Of a stretch of DNA of 64,000 nt, positions 53,638 to 62,168 are shown one piece after another. Below the pieces are notes generated by a model that saw nothing but the letters and a program-made list of their open reading frames with translations, had not been told where the DNA came from and did no database searches. How positions within the stretch are numbered: the stretch's first letter is position 1; every line of letters begins with the position of its first letter. Both the position numbers and the translations under genes were made by a program. The DNA lies in NCBI RefSeq assembly GCF_020731285.1, contig NZ_JAJFOW010000004.1:186001-250000 (forward strand). Direction: 5' to 3'. This stretch comes from Cohnella baijiui (GTDB taxonomy: Bacteria; Bacillota; Bacilli; Paenibacillales; Paenibacillaceae).

Positions 53638-53990
53638 AAGGGGGGCTGACGACGCACGTGCTGGATCTGTCGCGAGGCGTTCCGGCCGCCGGCGTCAAAG
53701 TCCGGATGTGGCGGCTGCGGGAAGACGGAACGCCCGGGCAGCTGTTGGGAGAAGCGGAGACGAACGCGGACGGCCGGCTCGGGCAGCCGCTCATCGGGGA
53801 GGGGGGGCTGGAGCGGGGGCTGTATGAGCTCGTCTTCGGCGTCGGCGATTATTTTCGGGGGCTGACGGCGGGGGAGGAGACTTTTCTCGAAACGGTGCCC
53901 GTCCGCTTTCGCGTGCCCGATCCGGATGCCCACTATCACATCCCGCTTTTGGTAGCGCCCGGAGGCTATAGCACCTATCGGGGGAGTTGA
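53634..53990 (+). CDS. pucM: 5-hydroxyisourate hydrolase
   Basis: A 118-residue transthyretin-like protein that opens 5-hydroxyisourate to OHCU. It starts with LTTHVLDLSRGVPAAG, has HYHIPLLVAPGGYSTY in the last strand, and ends with the family's YRGS. The start overlaps the uricase stop by ATGA. Confidence 0.96.
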   Translation: MKGGLTTHVLDLSRGVPAAGVKVRMWRLREDGTPGQLLGEAETNADGRLGQPLIGEGGLERGLYELVFGVGDYFRGLTAGEETFLETVPVRFRVPDPDAHYHIPLLVAPGGYSTYRGS

Positions 53991-53995
53991 ATCCT

Positions 53996-55390
53996 ATGGG
54001 CGAAATCTACGATCTGATCGTCAAAAAAGGCACGGTCGTGCTGCCGGGAGATGTCGTGCAAGCGGACGTCGCCGTGCGGGACGGGAAAATCGCGGCCATC
54101 GCGGCGGACTTGGACGCTGGCTTGGCCGCCGGGACGATCGATGCCGACGGACATCTGGTCATGGCCGGCGTCATCGACGTTCACGTTCATTTCAACGAGC
54201 CGAACTTCGGCCATTGGGAAGGCTTTGCGACGGGCTCGGCGGCGCTCGCCGCCGGCGGTTGCACGGCCTATGCGGAGATGCCGCTGAACGGCAATCCGCC
54301 GACGGTGGACGAGGACGCGCTCCGCGAGAAGGAGCGGCTCGCCGCCGGACATTCGGCGGTCGATTACGCCTTCTGGGGCGGCCTGGTGCCGTGGAATTTG
54401 GACCGCCTGCAGGAACTGGCGAACGCCGGCGTCGTCGGCTTCAAGGCGTTCATGTCCAATCCCGGCGGCGCGGGCGAAGGCCGGTTCCGCGAGGTGGATG
54501 CGGCGACGCTGCGCGCCGGCATGGAGCGGATCGCCGCGCTCGGCGGCTTGCTCGCGCTGCACGCGGAGAGCGACGAGCTGACATTCCGGCTGGCAGCGCG
54601 CGCGCGGGCCGAGGGACGGACGGGCGCGCGCGATTTCGCCGACTCGCGGCCGGTCGAAGCCGAGTTGGCGGCGGTGGCGGAGGCGCTGGCGCTGGCGGAG
54701 GAGACGGGCTGCCGGCTGCACTTCGTGCACATCAGCTCGCCGGAAGCGGTTCGGCTCATCGCGGATGCCCGCCGGCGCGGGCTCGACGTCAGCCTGGAGA
54801 CGTGCCCGCACTATTTGACGCTGACGGTGGACGACATGGCGAGGCTGGGTCCGGTCGCCAAATGCGCTCCGCCCTTGCGCGACGCGGCGAGGCGCGAAGG
54901 GCTATGGGCGAGCGTGCTGGAGGGCGAAGTCGATCTGATCGCCTCGGATCATTCTCCTTGTCCGGAGGAGATGAAAGCGGCGCCGGGCCTGACGTTTTTC
55001 GACGCCTGGGGCGGCATCGCCGGAGCCCAGAACACGTTGGAGCTGATGCTGGAGGAAGGCTGGGTGAAGCGAGGCATGTCGCTGCCTGCGCTGTCGGCGC
55101 TGCTCTCGGCAAACCCGGCCCGCACGTTCGGCTTCTACCCGCGCAAAGGCGAAATCGCCGTCGGCTTCGATGCCGATCTGGCGATCGTCGCCCAGGCCCG
55201 ACCGCGGGCGCTGACCCGAAGCGAACTGCGGCACCGTCACCCCCACAGTCCGTATATCGGCAGACATTTGTCGTGCAAGGTGGTCGCCACGCTTTGCCGG
55301 GGGATTACGGTGTATACCGAAAAAGAGGGTGTCGTCGCGCCGGCCGCCGGCAGGCGATGGAGAGCGGGCGCGGGACTGGCGGAAGGTTGA
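53996..55390 (+). CDS. allB: Allantoinase
   Basis: A 464-residue cyclic amidohydrolase opening allantoin to allantoate. Metal ligands lie in DVHVHFNEP (HxH), the carboxylated Lys in GFKAFMSNP, and the His residues in LHAESDE and HFVHISS. SDHSPC supplies the Asp. The ATG at 53996 follows GGGGGAG by nine bases; an upstream TTG overlaps the HIU hydrolase stop but has poorer spacing. The C-terminal ~30 residues extend past the usual end (AAGRRWRAGAGL). Confidence 0.95.
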   Translation: MGEIYDLIVKKGTVVLPGDVVQADVAVRDGKIAAIAADLDAGLAAGTIDADGHLVMAGVIDVHVHFNEPNFGHWEGFATGSAALAAGGCTAYAEMPLNGNPPTVDEDALREKERLAAGHSAVDYAFWGGLVPWNLDRLQELANAGVVGFKAFMSNPGGAGEGRFREVDAATLRAGMERIAALGGLLALHAESDELTFRLAARARAEGRTGARDFADSRPVEAELAAVAEALALAEETGCRLHFVHISSPEAVRLIADARRRGLDVSLETCPHYLTLTVDDMARLGPVAKCAPPLRDAARREGLWASVLEGEVDLIASDHSPCPEEMKAAPGLTFFDAWGGIAGAQNTLELMLEEGWVKRGMSLPALSALLSANPARTFGFYPRKGEIAVGFDADLAIVAQARPRALTRSELRHRHPHSPYIGRHLSCKVVATLCRGITVYTEKEGVVAPAAGRRWRAGAGLAEG

Positions 55391-55478
55391 GGCGGCGTCG
55401 TCGAATATGCGGTTGCCCGAGGTCGGCTTTCCGGTCCGGGATGTTGATGCGAAAGCTGCTGAAGAGGAGGGATGCGAA

Positions 55479-56738
55479 TTGACGGCTTGCCTAAGGGCGG
55501 AGGCGTTCGCCGAACTGGCTCCGCTGCTGGAACGGCTCGCCGCTTTCGGAGCTGAAGAACGGGGAGGCGTGACTCGGCTGCTTTACGCGCAGCCGTGGCT
55601 CGACGCCCAGACGTTTCTGGCCAAGCGAATGCGCGCCGCCGGGCTCGAGGCGCGGTTCGACCGGGTCGGCAACCTGTACGGCCGCCTGCCGGGTTCGCTT
55701 CCCGAAGCGCCGATCGTGCTGACCGGCTCGCATATCGACACCGTCCGCTCGGGCGGGCGTTATGACGGAGCCTACGGCGTCGCGGCCGGGCTGCTGGCGC
55801 TGGAAGGGCTGAAGCGGACGCGCGGAACGCCGCTTCGGACGCTGGAGGTCGTGTCGCTTTGCGAAGAGGAGGGGAGCCGTTTTCCTCTGGCCTACTGGGG
55901 GTCGGGCCATATCGCCGGTGTCTACAGGCTCGAAGACGGCGCGGGCGCGGTCGATTCCGACGGCGTTCCGTTGGCGGAGGCGATGGCCGCGGCCGGCTTC
56001 GGCCGGTCGGAGCAGCCGGATTGCCGCCGCTCCGACCTGGGCGCTTACGTGGAGCTGCATATCGAGCAGGGGATTGTGCTGGAGCGGACGGGGCATCGCC
56101 TCGGACTTGTGGAAGCGATCGCCGGGCAGAAGCGATTTGCGCTGACGGTAACGGGCGCAAGCGACCATGCCGGTACGACGCCGATGGCGCTGCGGACGGA
56201 CGCGCTGGCGGGCGTCGCCGAAATGGCGGTCGCGCTGGAGGCGAGGGCGCTGGCGGCGGGGGATCCGCTCGTCGCCACGGTAGGCAGGCTGGAGGTGCGG
56301 CCCAACACGCCGAACGTCATTCCGGGCGAGGTTCGTTTCACGTTGGACGTCCGGCACCATCGGGACGAGAAACTGGAGCGGTTTTGCCGGGAAGCGCTTG
56401 AGCTGTTCGCGGCGATTGCGTCGCGGCGGGGGTTGACGCTGGATGCGCAAGCATGGCTGGAGACCGAACCCGCGCCCATGCATTCCGGATTGACGGCGTT
56501 GCTTGATCGCATCTGCTGCGGCATGAACCTGCCGCCACTCAGGATGGTAAGCGGGGCCGGGCACGACGCCCAGCTGTTCGCGACGCTTTGCCCGACGGCG
56601 ATGCTGTTCGTCCCGAGCAAGGGCGGCGTCAGCCATTCTCCGGAAGAATATACATCTCCGGAGAATTTGGCAGATGGGGCGGTGGCGCTGGCCGACTGCC
56701 TTTACGAGTTGGCTTACAGAGAGGAGTGGCCGCTATGA
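55479..56738 (+). CDS. allC: Allantoate amidohydrolase
   Basis: A 419-residue M20-fold enzyme that removes ammonia and CO2 from allantoate to give ureidoglycine. Motifs are TGSHIDTVRSGGRYDG, the metal/acid pair EEEGSRF, ELHIEQG, GASDHAGTTPM and the end block SGAGHDA. I chose TTG 55479 because GAGGAGGG lies eight bases upstream and the family begins near there; an earlier in-frame ATG (55407) lacks such a site. The aminotransferase gene overlaps by ATGA. Confidence 0.93.
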   Translation: MTACLRAEAFAELAPLLERLAAFGAEERGGVTRLLYAQPWLDAQTFLAKRMRAAGLEARFDRVGNLYGRLPGSLPEAPIVLTGSHIDTVRSGGRYDGAYGVAAGLLALEGLKRTRGTPLRTLEVVSLCEEEGSRFPLAYWGSGHIAGVYRLEDGAGAVDSDGVPLAEAMAAAGFGRSEQPDCRRSDLGAYVELHIEQGIVLERTGHRLGLVEAIAGQKRFALTVTGASDHAGTTPMALRTDALAGVAEMAVALEARALAAGDPLVATVGRLEVRPNTPNVIPGEVRFTLDVRHHRDEKLERFCREALELFAAIASRRGLTLDAQAWLETEPAPMHSGLTALLDRICCGMNLPPLRMVSGAGHDAQLFATLCPTAMLFVPSKGGVSHSPEEYTSPENLADGAVALADCLYELAYREEWPL

Positions 56739-58024
56739 GCGAGCTTTTCGACCGAGCTTCCTACGCCGAATTGTCGCCGTCTCCGCGGATCATCATGACG
56801 CCCGGACCGGTCGAGGCCGATCCGCGCGTGCTGCGGGCGCTTTCCTACCCGGTGCTCGGCCAATTCGATCCGGAATTTACGGCGCTCATGAACGAGACGA
56901 TGCAGCTGCTGCGCCATTTGTTCCGTACGGAAAACCGCTGGTCGTATCCAGTCGACGGCACGTCCCGGTCCGGCATCGAAGCGGCGCTCGTCAGCCTGAT
57001 CGAGCCGGGCGATCGCGTCCTCGTTCCGATCTACGGCCGTTTCGGCCATCTGCTCTACGAGATCGCCGAACGCTGCGGCGCTTCGGTGATCGTCATGGAG
57101 CGGGAATGGGGGAGCGTATTCCTGCCGGGGGAGTTGGCGGAAGCGGTCCGGCGGGAGCGGCCCGATCTGGTCGCGCTCGTCCACGGCGAGACATCGACCG
57201 GCCGGATGCAACCGCTAGGGGGCGTCGGCGCCGCCTGCCGCGAGGTCGGCGCGCTGCTCGTCGTCGACGCGGTCTCGACGATCGGGGGCGTGCCGGTCGA
57301 GACCGACGCTTGGCATCTAGACGTCGTCATAGGCGGCACGCAGAAGTGCCTGTCGATCCCGTCCGGCATGGCGCCGCTAACATACAACGACCGGGCCGAG
57401 CGCAAGCTGCTGGCCCGCAAGCGGATCGAGCGGGGGCTTCGTGCGGGCTCCGTCGGTCCTGCGGACGATTTCGGGACGCGGGAAGGGCAGGCGGCTCCCG
57501 TCATCCGCAGCAACTATTTGGACCTGAGCCAGCTGCAGGATTACTGGAGCCCCGCGCGGTTAAACCACCACACGGAAATGACGTCGATGCTGTACGCGCT
57601 GCGGGAAGGCGTGCGGATCGCCTTGGCGGAAGGGCTGGATGCCCGCTTCGCCCGGCACCGGCTGCACGGGGAGGCGCTTGCGGCCGGGCTGGCGGCGATG
57701 GGGCTTGAACTGTACGGCGACCCGGCGTGCAAGCTGCCGGTGGTCGCCTGCGTCTCCATCCCCGACGGCATCGACGGCGAGCGGGTCCGCGGCATGCTGT
57801 TGAACGACTTCGGCGTGGAAATCGCCGGTTCTTTCGGACCGCTGAAAGGGAAGGTCTGGCGCATCGGCACGATGGGCTACAGCTGCCGGCAAACGAACGT
57901 GTTGCATACGCTTGGCGCCTTGGAGGCGGCGCTTACGCGCTGCGGTTTCCGGCTGCCGGCGAGCGAGGCCGTCCAGGCGGCGCTCGACGTATACGAGCGG
58001 CCGGCGGAGGGGGAATCGGCCTGA
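56735..58024 (+). CDS. pucG: (S)-ureidoglycine--glyoxylate aminotransferase
   Basis: A 429-residue class V aminotransferase. MTPGPVEADPRVLRAL opens the fold, VDAVSTIGGVPVETD binds PLP, and the Schiff-base Lys is in GGTQKCLS. B. subtilis PucG converts ureidoglycine and glyoxylate to oxalurate-type product and glycine, and the position after allC supports this over alanine-glyoxylate or serine transaminase. ATG 56735 overlaps the previous stop and is behind GAGGAG. Confidence 0.92.
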   Translation: MSELFDRASYAELSPSPRIIMTPGPVEADPRVLRALSYPVLGQFDPEFTALMNETMQLLRHLFRTENRWSYPVDGTSRSGIEAALVSLIEPGDRVLVPIYGRFGHLLYEIAERCGASVIVMEREWGSVFLPGELAEAVRRERPDLVALVHGETSTGRMQPLGGVGAACREVGALLVVDAVSTIGGVPVETDAWHLDVVIGGTQKCLSIPSGMAPLTYNDRAERKLLARKRIERGLRAGSVGPADDFGTREGQAAPVIRSNYLDLSQLQDYWSPARLNHHTEMTSMLYALREGVRIALAEGLDARFARHRLHGEALAAGLAAMGLELYGDPACKLPVVACVSIPDGIDGERVRGMLLNDFGVEIAGSFGPLKGKVWRIGTMGYSCRQTNVLHTLGALEAALTRCGFRLPASEAVQAALDVYERPAEGESA

Positions 58025-58077
58025 TTTCCTGATTCGAAGCTCCGCGGATTCCGATCGAACGCGGCGGAGCGGTCTGC

Positions 58078-59484
58078 TTGAGAGAGGGGGAGACGGGGAT
58101 CGCGAACAAACTCTTATACAACGGAACGGTGCTGACGATGGATGGCGCGGACCGCGTGCTGAAGCCAGGGTACGTGCTCGTGGAAGGCGACGAGATCAAG
58201 GAAGTGGGAGAGTGGCGGCCGGACGAGCGGCTGGAACGCCTGCGCGCCACGTGCTCTTTTGCGTGCGACGCGGCGGGCAAAGCGATCATCCCCGGCTTGA
58301 TCAACGCCCACACGCATCTGTTCCAAACTTACATGCGCGGAGTATCCGACCATTATCCGCTCGCCCAGTGGTTGCGGGAGATTATTTGGCCGCTCAGCCT
58401 CGTCATGGAGCCGGAAGATTTCTATTTGGCGGGACTGATCGGCTGTATCGAAAATTTGAAATCCGGCGCCACTTATCTGATGGACCATCATTACATTCAT
58501 ACGTCGTTGCAAAATACGGCCGGCGTGCTGCGGGCGTTCGTCGACTCCGGCATCCGCGGTCATCTGGCCCGGGGCGGCTCAGATTTGGCCGGCGAGCCGA
58601 GGCTGCGCGAAACGGAGGAGCAGGTGTTCGCTGCGACGGACGAACTGCTCGACCGTTGGGAAGGAGCCGCTTCGGGCAGGATTCGCATCGCGCTCGGACC
58701 GCTCAATCTGTACGGCTGCTCGCGCCCCTTCCTGGAAAGCATGGCTCGCTACAGCCGGGATCGCGGCCTCATCTCCCACGTTCACGTCGCCGAAACAAAA
58801 GGCCAGATCGACAACACGATGGAACGGTTCGGCTTGCGAAACCTGGAGCTGCTGAACGAGGTCGGGCTGCTCGGCGAGCGGACCCAGGTCATTCACGGCA
58901 TCTGGCTGGACGACGGTGAATTGGAAGCGATTCGCGCCCGCCAGGCATCTGTCGTACATTGCCCGGTGTCCAACATGTACTTGGCATCGGGGGTCGCGCG
59001 AGTGCCGGAAATGCGGCGGCTCGGCATCAACGTGGCGCTCGGCACGGACGGTCCCGGCAGCAACAATTGCCAGGACAATTTGGAGGTTTTGAAATTTGCG
59101 GCATGTCTGCACAAAGTGTATGCGCTCGATTCGACCCTCCTGCCGCCGATGGATGTGCTTAAGATGGCCACGATGGGCGGAGCCAGGGCGATGGGTCGGG
59201 AGAACGATCTGGGAAGTCTGGAGCCGGGCAAGCAAGCGGATCTTGTCGTCATCGACCTGTTGAAGCCCCATATCGCCCCGGTCCATCGAGCCTCTTCCGC
59301 GCTCGTTTACAATGCCAACGGCAATGACGTCGACCTGGTCATGGTGGGCGGGCGTGTCGTCGTGGAGAACGGCGCTTGCACGCTCGTCGACGAACGGGAA
59401 ATTTTGCTGCGCGCCCAGTCCCGCGTAGACGCGCTGCGGGCGAAGCTGGCAGCCGAGTGCCCGGTGTTCGCGTTCGAGCATTAA
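58078..59484 (+). CDS. 8-oxoguanine-deaminase-like amidohydrolase (2)
   Basis: A 468-residue homologue of the gene at 44334. Zinc ligands His78/His80 lie in INAHTHLFQTYMRG; HVHVAETKG, VIHGIWLDD and ALGTDGPGSNN follow. The start is unsettled: TTG 58078 has no good ribosome site, while AGAGAGGGGGA lies within the first codons and would suit ATC at 58099. It probably deaminates or hydrolyses a purine-like ring, feeding the pathway. It sits 54 bases after pucG. Confidence 0.88.
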   Translation: MREGETGIANKLLYNGTVLTMDGADRVLKPGYVLVEGDEIKEVGEWRPDERLERLRATCSFACDAAGKAIIPGLINAHTHLFQTYMRGVSDHYPLAQWLREIIWPLSLVMEPEDFYLAGLIGCIENLKSGATYLMDHHYIHTSLQNTAGVLRAFVDSGIRGHLARGGSDLAGEPRLRETEEQVFAATDELLDRWEGAASGRIRIALGPLNLYGCSRPFLESMARYSRDRGLISHVHVAETKGQIDNTMERFGLRNLELLNEVGLLGERTQVIHGIWLDDGELEAIRARQASVVHCPVSNMYLASGVARVPEMRRLGINVALGTDGPGSNNCQDNLEVLKFAACLHKVYALDSTLLPPMDVLKMATMGGARAMGRENDLGSLEPGKQADLVVIDLLKPHIAPVHRASSALVYNANGNDVDLVMVGGRVVVENGACTLVDEREILLRAQSRVDALRAKLAAECPVFAFEH

Positions 59485-59560
59485 AGGTTCGGCGAACGAG
59501 CGCGGCGAGGCTTCGGCAAAATGGGCGCAATAGAGTAATCAGAGAAAGGAATGATTCGAC

Positions 59561-60559
59561 ATGGCAACCTTGGGACGATTGCACGATCCCGTACTGGAAA
59601 ACGATTGGCACGCCGTATGCCTCTCTTCCGAATTGAAGGACGCGCCGGTCGGCGTCACGTTGCTCGGAGAGAGAGTCGCCCTGTTCCGGACGGAGCGGGG
59701 CGTTCACGCACTGCGCGATTTGTGCGTCCACCGGGGCGCGATGCTCTCGAAAGGGTGGGTGAAGGACGGGGCGCTCGTGTGTCCGTATCACGGCTGGCAT
59801 TACGACGGCGACGGCAAGTGTGTCTGCATTCCGGCCCAACCCGAGGGGGAGGGCATTCCGCCGCGGGCCAAGGCGACGACCTACGCTTGCGATGAAAAGT
59901 ACGGGTTCGTCTGGGTTTGCCTCGGCGAGCCGAACGGCGGAGTTCCGCATTTCGAGGAGTTCGCCGATCCCGCGTTCCGGCCGCTTCCGTGCGGCCCTTA
60001 TCCGGTGAAGGCCGCGGCCACGCGCGTGATCGAAAATTTTACCGACTTCGCCCATCTGATGTTCGTGCATCAAAATCTGCTCGGCCATCCGGACTACGCG
60101 GAACTGCCGGAAATTAAAGTCGTCAAGGAGCGGGATCGGATTTATATCGAAAATATTCCGATTTTCCAGCCGGTGGCGCACTCGGGTTCGGACAAGAAGG
60201 AAGGGACGACCTACGTCTACCGCAAGGAGGTTTATCGGGCGTTGTCCGGCCGGCTCGCGAAGACCGACCCCGGCAACGGCCAGACGCTATGGATCCTGAT
60301 TTCGGCGACGCCCGTCGCGGACGACGAGTGCCTGGTCTTCATGGTCGTCTCGCGAAACTACGGCTTCGACATCGACGACGCGAATTTCATTCGATTCCAG
60401 GATATCGTCTTCGACCAGGACGCTCGTGTCATCGAAACGCAGAAGCCGGAACTGCTGCCGCTCGACCTTCAGGCGGAGCTCAATCACCGGGTCGATATTT
60501 TTTCCGTCGCGTACCGCCGCTGGTTGAACGAAATGGGTGTTGTCGTCGGCACGGCATGA
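59561..60559 (+). CDS. Rieske 2Fe-2S ring-hydroxylating/N-demethylating oxygenase (1)
   Basis: A 332-residue alpha-subunit-type oxygenase. The Rieske cluster uses Cys55 and His57 (CVHRGA) and Cys74 and His77 (CPYHGWHY). The mononuclear iron site fits Asp162, His165 and His170 in NFTDFAHLMFVHQN. The length and gaps resemble VanA, DdmC or the methylxanthine N-demethylases NdmA/NdmB. A separate reductase is needed and none is adjacent. ATG 59561 follows AGAAAGGA. Confidence 0.9.
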   Translation: MATLGRLHDPVLENDWHAVCLSSELKDAPVGVTLLGERVALFRTERGVHALRDLCVHRGAMLSKGWVKDGALVCPYHGWHYDGDGKCVCIPAQPEGEGIPPRAKATTYACDEKYGFVWVCLGEPNGGVPHFEEFADPAFRPLPCGPYPVKAAATRVIENFTDFAHLMFVHQNLLGHPDYAELPEIKVVKERDRIYIENIPIFQPVAHSGSDKKEGTTYVYRKEVYRALSGRLAKTDPGNGQTLWILISATPVADDECLVFMVVSRNYGFDIDDANFIRFQDIVFDQDARVIETQKPELLPLDLQAELNHRVDIFSVAYRRWLNEMGVVVGTA

Positions 60560-60577
60560 GCAATATGCGTCATGTTA

Positions 60578-60702
60578 ATGTTATTTTTCATAACATTTAT
60601 ATCCGAAAGAGCAGCTGAAAAACAATCTTTTCGCCCAAAATTGTGCCTCTTTACAATTAAAGTGTAACTAATATTGACGTTTATCTTACGCATCAATAAG
60701 AT
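60578..60702 (+). promoter_or_regulatory. Inverted repeat and promoter before the second binding protein
   Basis: ATGTTAT-TTTTC-ATAACAT (60578-60596) is a perfect inverted repeat. TTGACG (60674-60679) and TAAGAT (60697-60702) are spaced by 17 bases. Hence the binding-protein gene has its own promoter about 57 bases before its ATG. The repeat arms match those at 35476 and 31431. Confidence 0.6.
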
Positions 60703-60758
60703 GAACCTAGCAGCGCAACCAAATAAAGAGGCTTGAATTTCGGAGGGGAGAGGAAGCC

Positions 60759-61877
60759 ATGAAAAACGTTTTGGCAAGACGAAGCACCGCCTTTCTGCAG
60801 ATTGTCGCTTTGACCGTTCTGATGGCCGCCTGCGGCTCGAACGGGAACAACGCATCGGAGAGCCCCAGCCCAAGCCCCGGCGCTTCGGCTTCGACCGAAG
60901 CGGGCACCGGCTCGCCTGCGGCCACGGCGTCCGCCGGCAGCTCGGCGCCGGTGGACAGCGCGGCGAGCGAAACGCCCAAAGACCTCGTCAAATCAACGCT
61001 CGTGCTGAACTGGTTCGCCGAACCGGAACATGGCGGCAACTTCGCCGCCGTCGCCAAAGGATTTTACAAGGACGCCGGCTTAGACTTGACGATTCAGAAT
61101 GGCGGGCCGTCGGTTTCCTCTTCGCAGATCGTCGCCTCCGGTAAAGCGGACTTCGGCATGGTCAACGCCGACGACGTTCTCGTCGCCCGGCAGGAAGGCA
61201 TTCCGATCGTGGCGATCGCCACTGCGTTCCAGAAGAGCCCGCAAGCGCTGTTCTACCACAAGGAATCCGGAATCAAGGATTTCTCCGATCTGAACGGCCA
61301 TAAAGTGTACGTTGCCTCGACGGCCAGCTTCTGGCAGTACATGAAGAACAAATTCAAGCTGGATAAAGTGCAGGAGATGAAGTACACCGGGTCGCTCGTC
61401 AACTTCGTCAACGATCCGAACGCGGTCACGCAGGGATACATCACTTCGGAGACTTACACGCTTCAGCAGCAGGGAGTCGACTTCGGCACGCTGCTGAACG
61501 CCGATTCCGGCTACAACATCTACGCGGGCGTGTACATTACGACTGAGAAGATGATCAAGGAGCATCCGGACCGGGTCAAGACGTTCGTCGAAGCGACGGT
61601 CAAAGGCTGGGACTACTACAAGGATCATTCCGAAGAGATCAACCCCGAGATTCAGAAGATGAACCCGGACATGACGCTCGACATGATGAAGTTCAGCGCC
61701 GAGCTGGAAATGGACTTCGCGTTCGGCGGCGACGCCGCAACGAACGGAACCGGCACGATGAGCGAGGCTCGCTGGACGGAGCTGCAGCAGCAGCTGTTGG
61801 ACGTCGGCTTGCTGAAGAAAACCGAGGCGATCCAGAACGTGTTCACGACGCAGTTCCTGCCCGGAGACAAGCATTAA
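60759..61877 (+). CDS. THI5/NMT1-like ABC substrate-binding lipoprotein (2)
   Basis: A 372-residue paralogue of the protein at 37545. The lipobox ends MAAC at Cys25 and a Ser/Ala/Gly linker of about 40 residues follows. The binding domain shows GGNFAAVAKGFYKDAGLDL, IVASGKADFGMVNADD and TSETYTLQQQGVDFG. No permease or ATPase adjoins it, so it may share the importer at 35693-37488 with a different ligand. It lies between two Rieske oxygenases. Confidence 0.9.
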   Translation: MKNVLARRSTAFLQIVALTVLMAACGSNGNNASESPSPSPGASASTEAGTGSPAATASAGSSAPVDSAASETPKDLVKSTLVLNWFAEPEHGGNFAAVAKGFYKDAGLDLTIQNGGPSVSSSQIVASGKADFGMVNADDVLVARQEGIPIVAIATAFQKSPQALFYHKESGIKDFSDLNGHKVYVASTASFWQYMKNKFKLDKVQEMKYTGSLVNFVNDPNAVTQGYITSETYTLQQQGVDFGTLLNADSGYNIYAGVYITTEKMIKEHPDRVKTFVEATVKGWDYYKDHSEEINPEIQKMNPDMTLDMMKFSAELEMDFAFGGDAATNGTGTMSEARWTELQQQLLDVGLLKKTEAIQNVFTTQFLPGDKH

Positions 61878-61890
61878 GAAGCATGGAAAC

Positions 61891-61930
61891 GAAGGGCTGT
61901 CTGCCGGGCGTCCCCGCAGGCAGCCTTCCT
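61891..61930 (+). terminator. Hairpin after the second binding protein
   Basis: GAAGGGCTGTCTGC (61891-61904) pairs with GCAGGCAGCCTTC (61916-61928) with one bulge and one G-U pair. The tail has few T, so it is a weak terminator or processing site. Confidence 0.5.
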
Positions 61931-61981
61931 TGTCGGGTGGTGCCGGCCGCCCGCGACGGAAGGAGAAGGAGGTTCGGAGGC

Positions 61982-62071
61982 ATGAAAGATGACGTTTTGG
62001 CGCAAGGCTGGATCCTGTCCGCGAGCCTGGGCGATTTGTCTAAGCCGCCGTTCGCCGCCAACTTCGCTTGA
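61982..62071 (+). CDS. Tiny ORF, possible Rieske N-terminal remnant
   Basis: A 29-codon frame with a good ribosome site (GGAGGTTCGGAGGC). Its sequence begins MKDDVLAQGWILSASLGDL and then KPP, which resembles the first strand of Rieske oxygenases (Trp, then a Ser/Leu-rich step before the Rieske fold). It stops before any cluster ligands. It may be a leader peptide or the remnant of a deleted oxygenase gene. Confidence 0.3.
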   Translation: MKDDVLAQGWILSASLGDLSKPPFAANFA

Positions 62072-62168
62072 ACCCGGACCGCCCGAGCATCGCCGGCCGC
62101 CAAATGCCGCGCGGCCTCGGCGTCAGCTTTGGGGCGGACCGAAGCGAATCCGAAAGGAGAGAAATATC

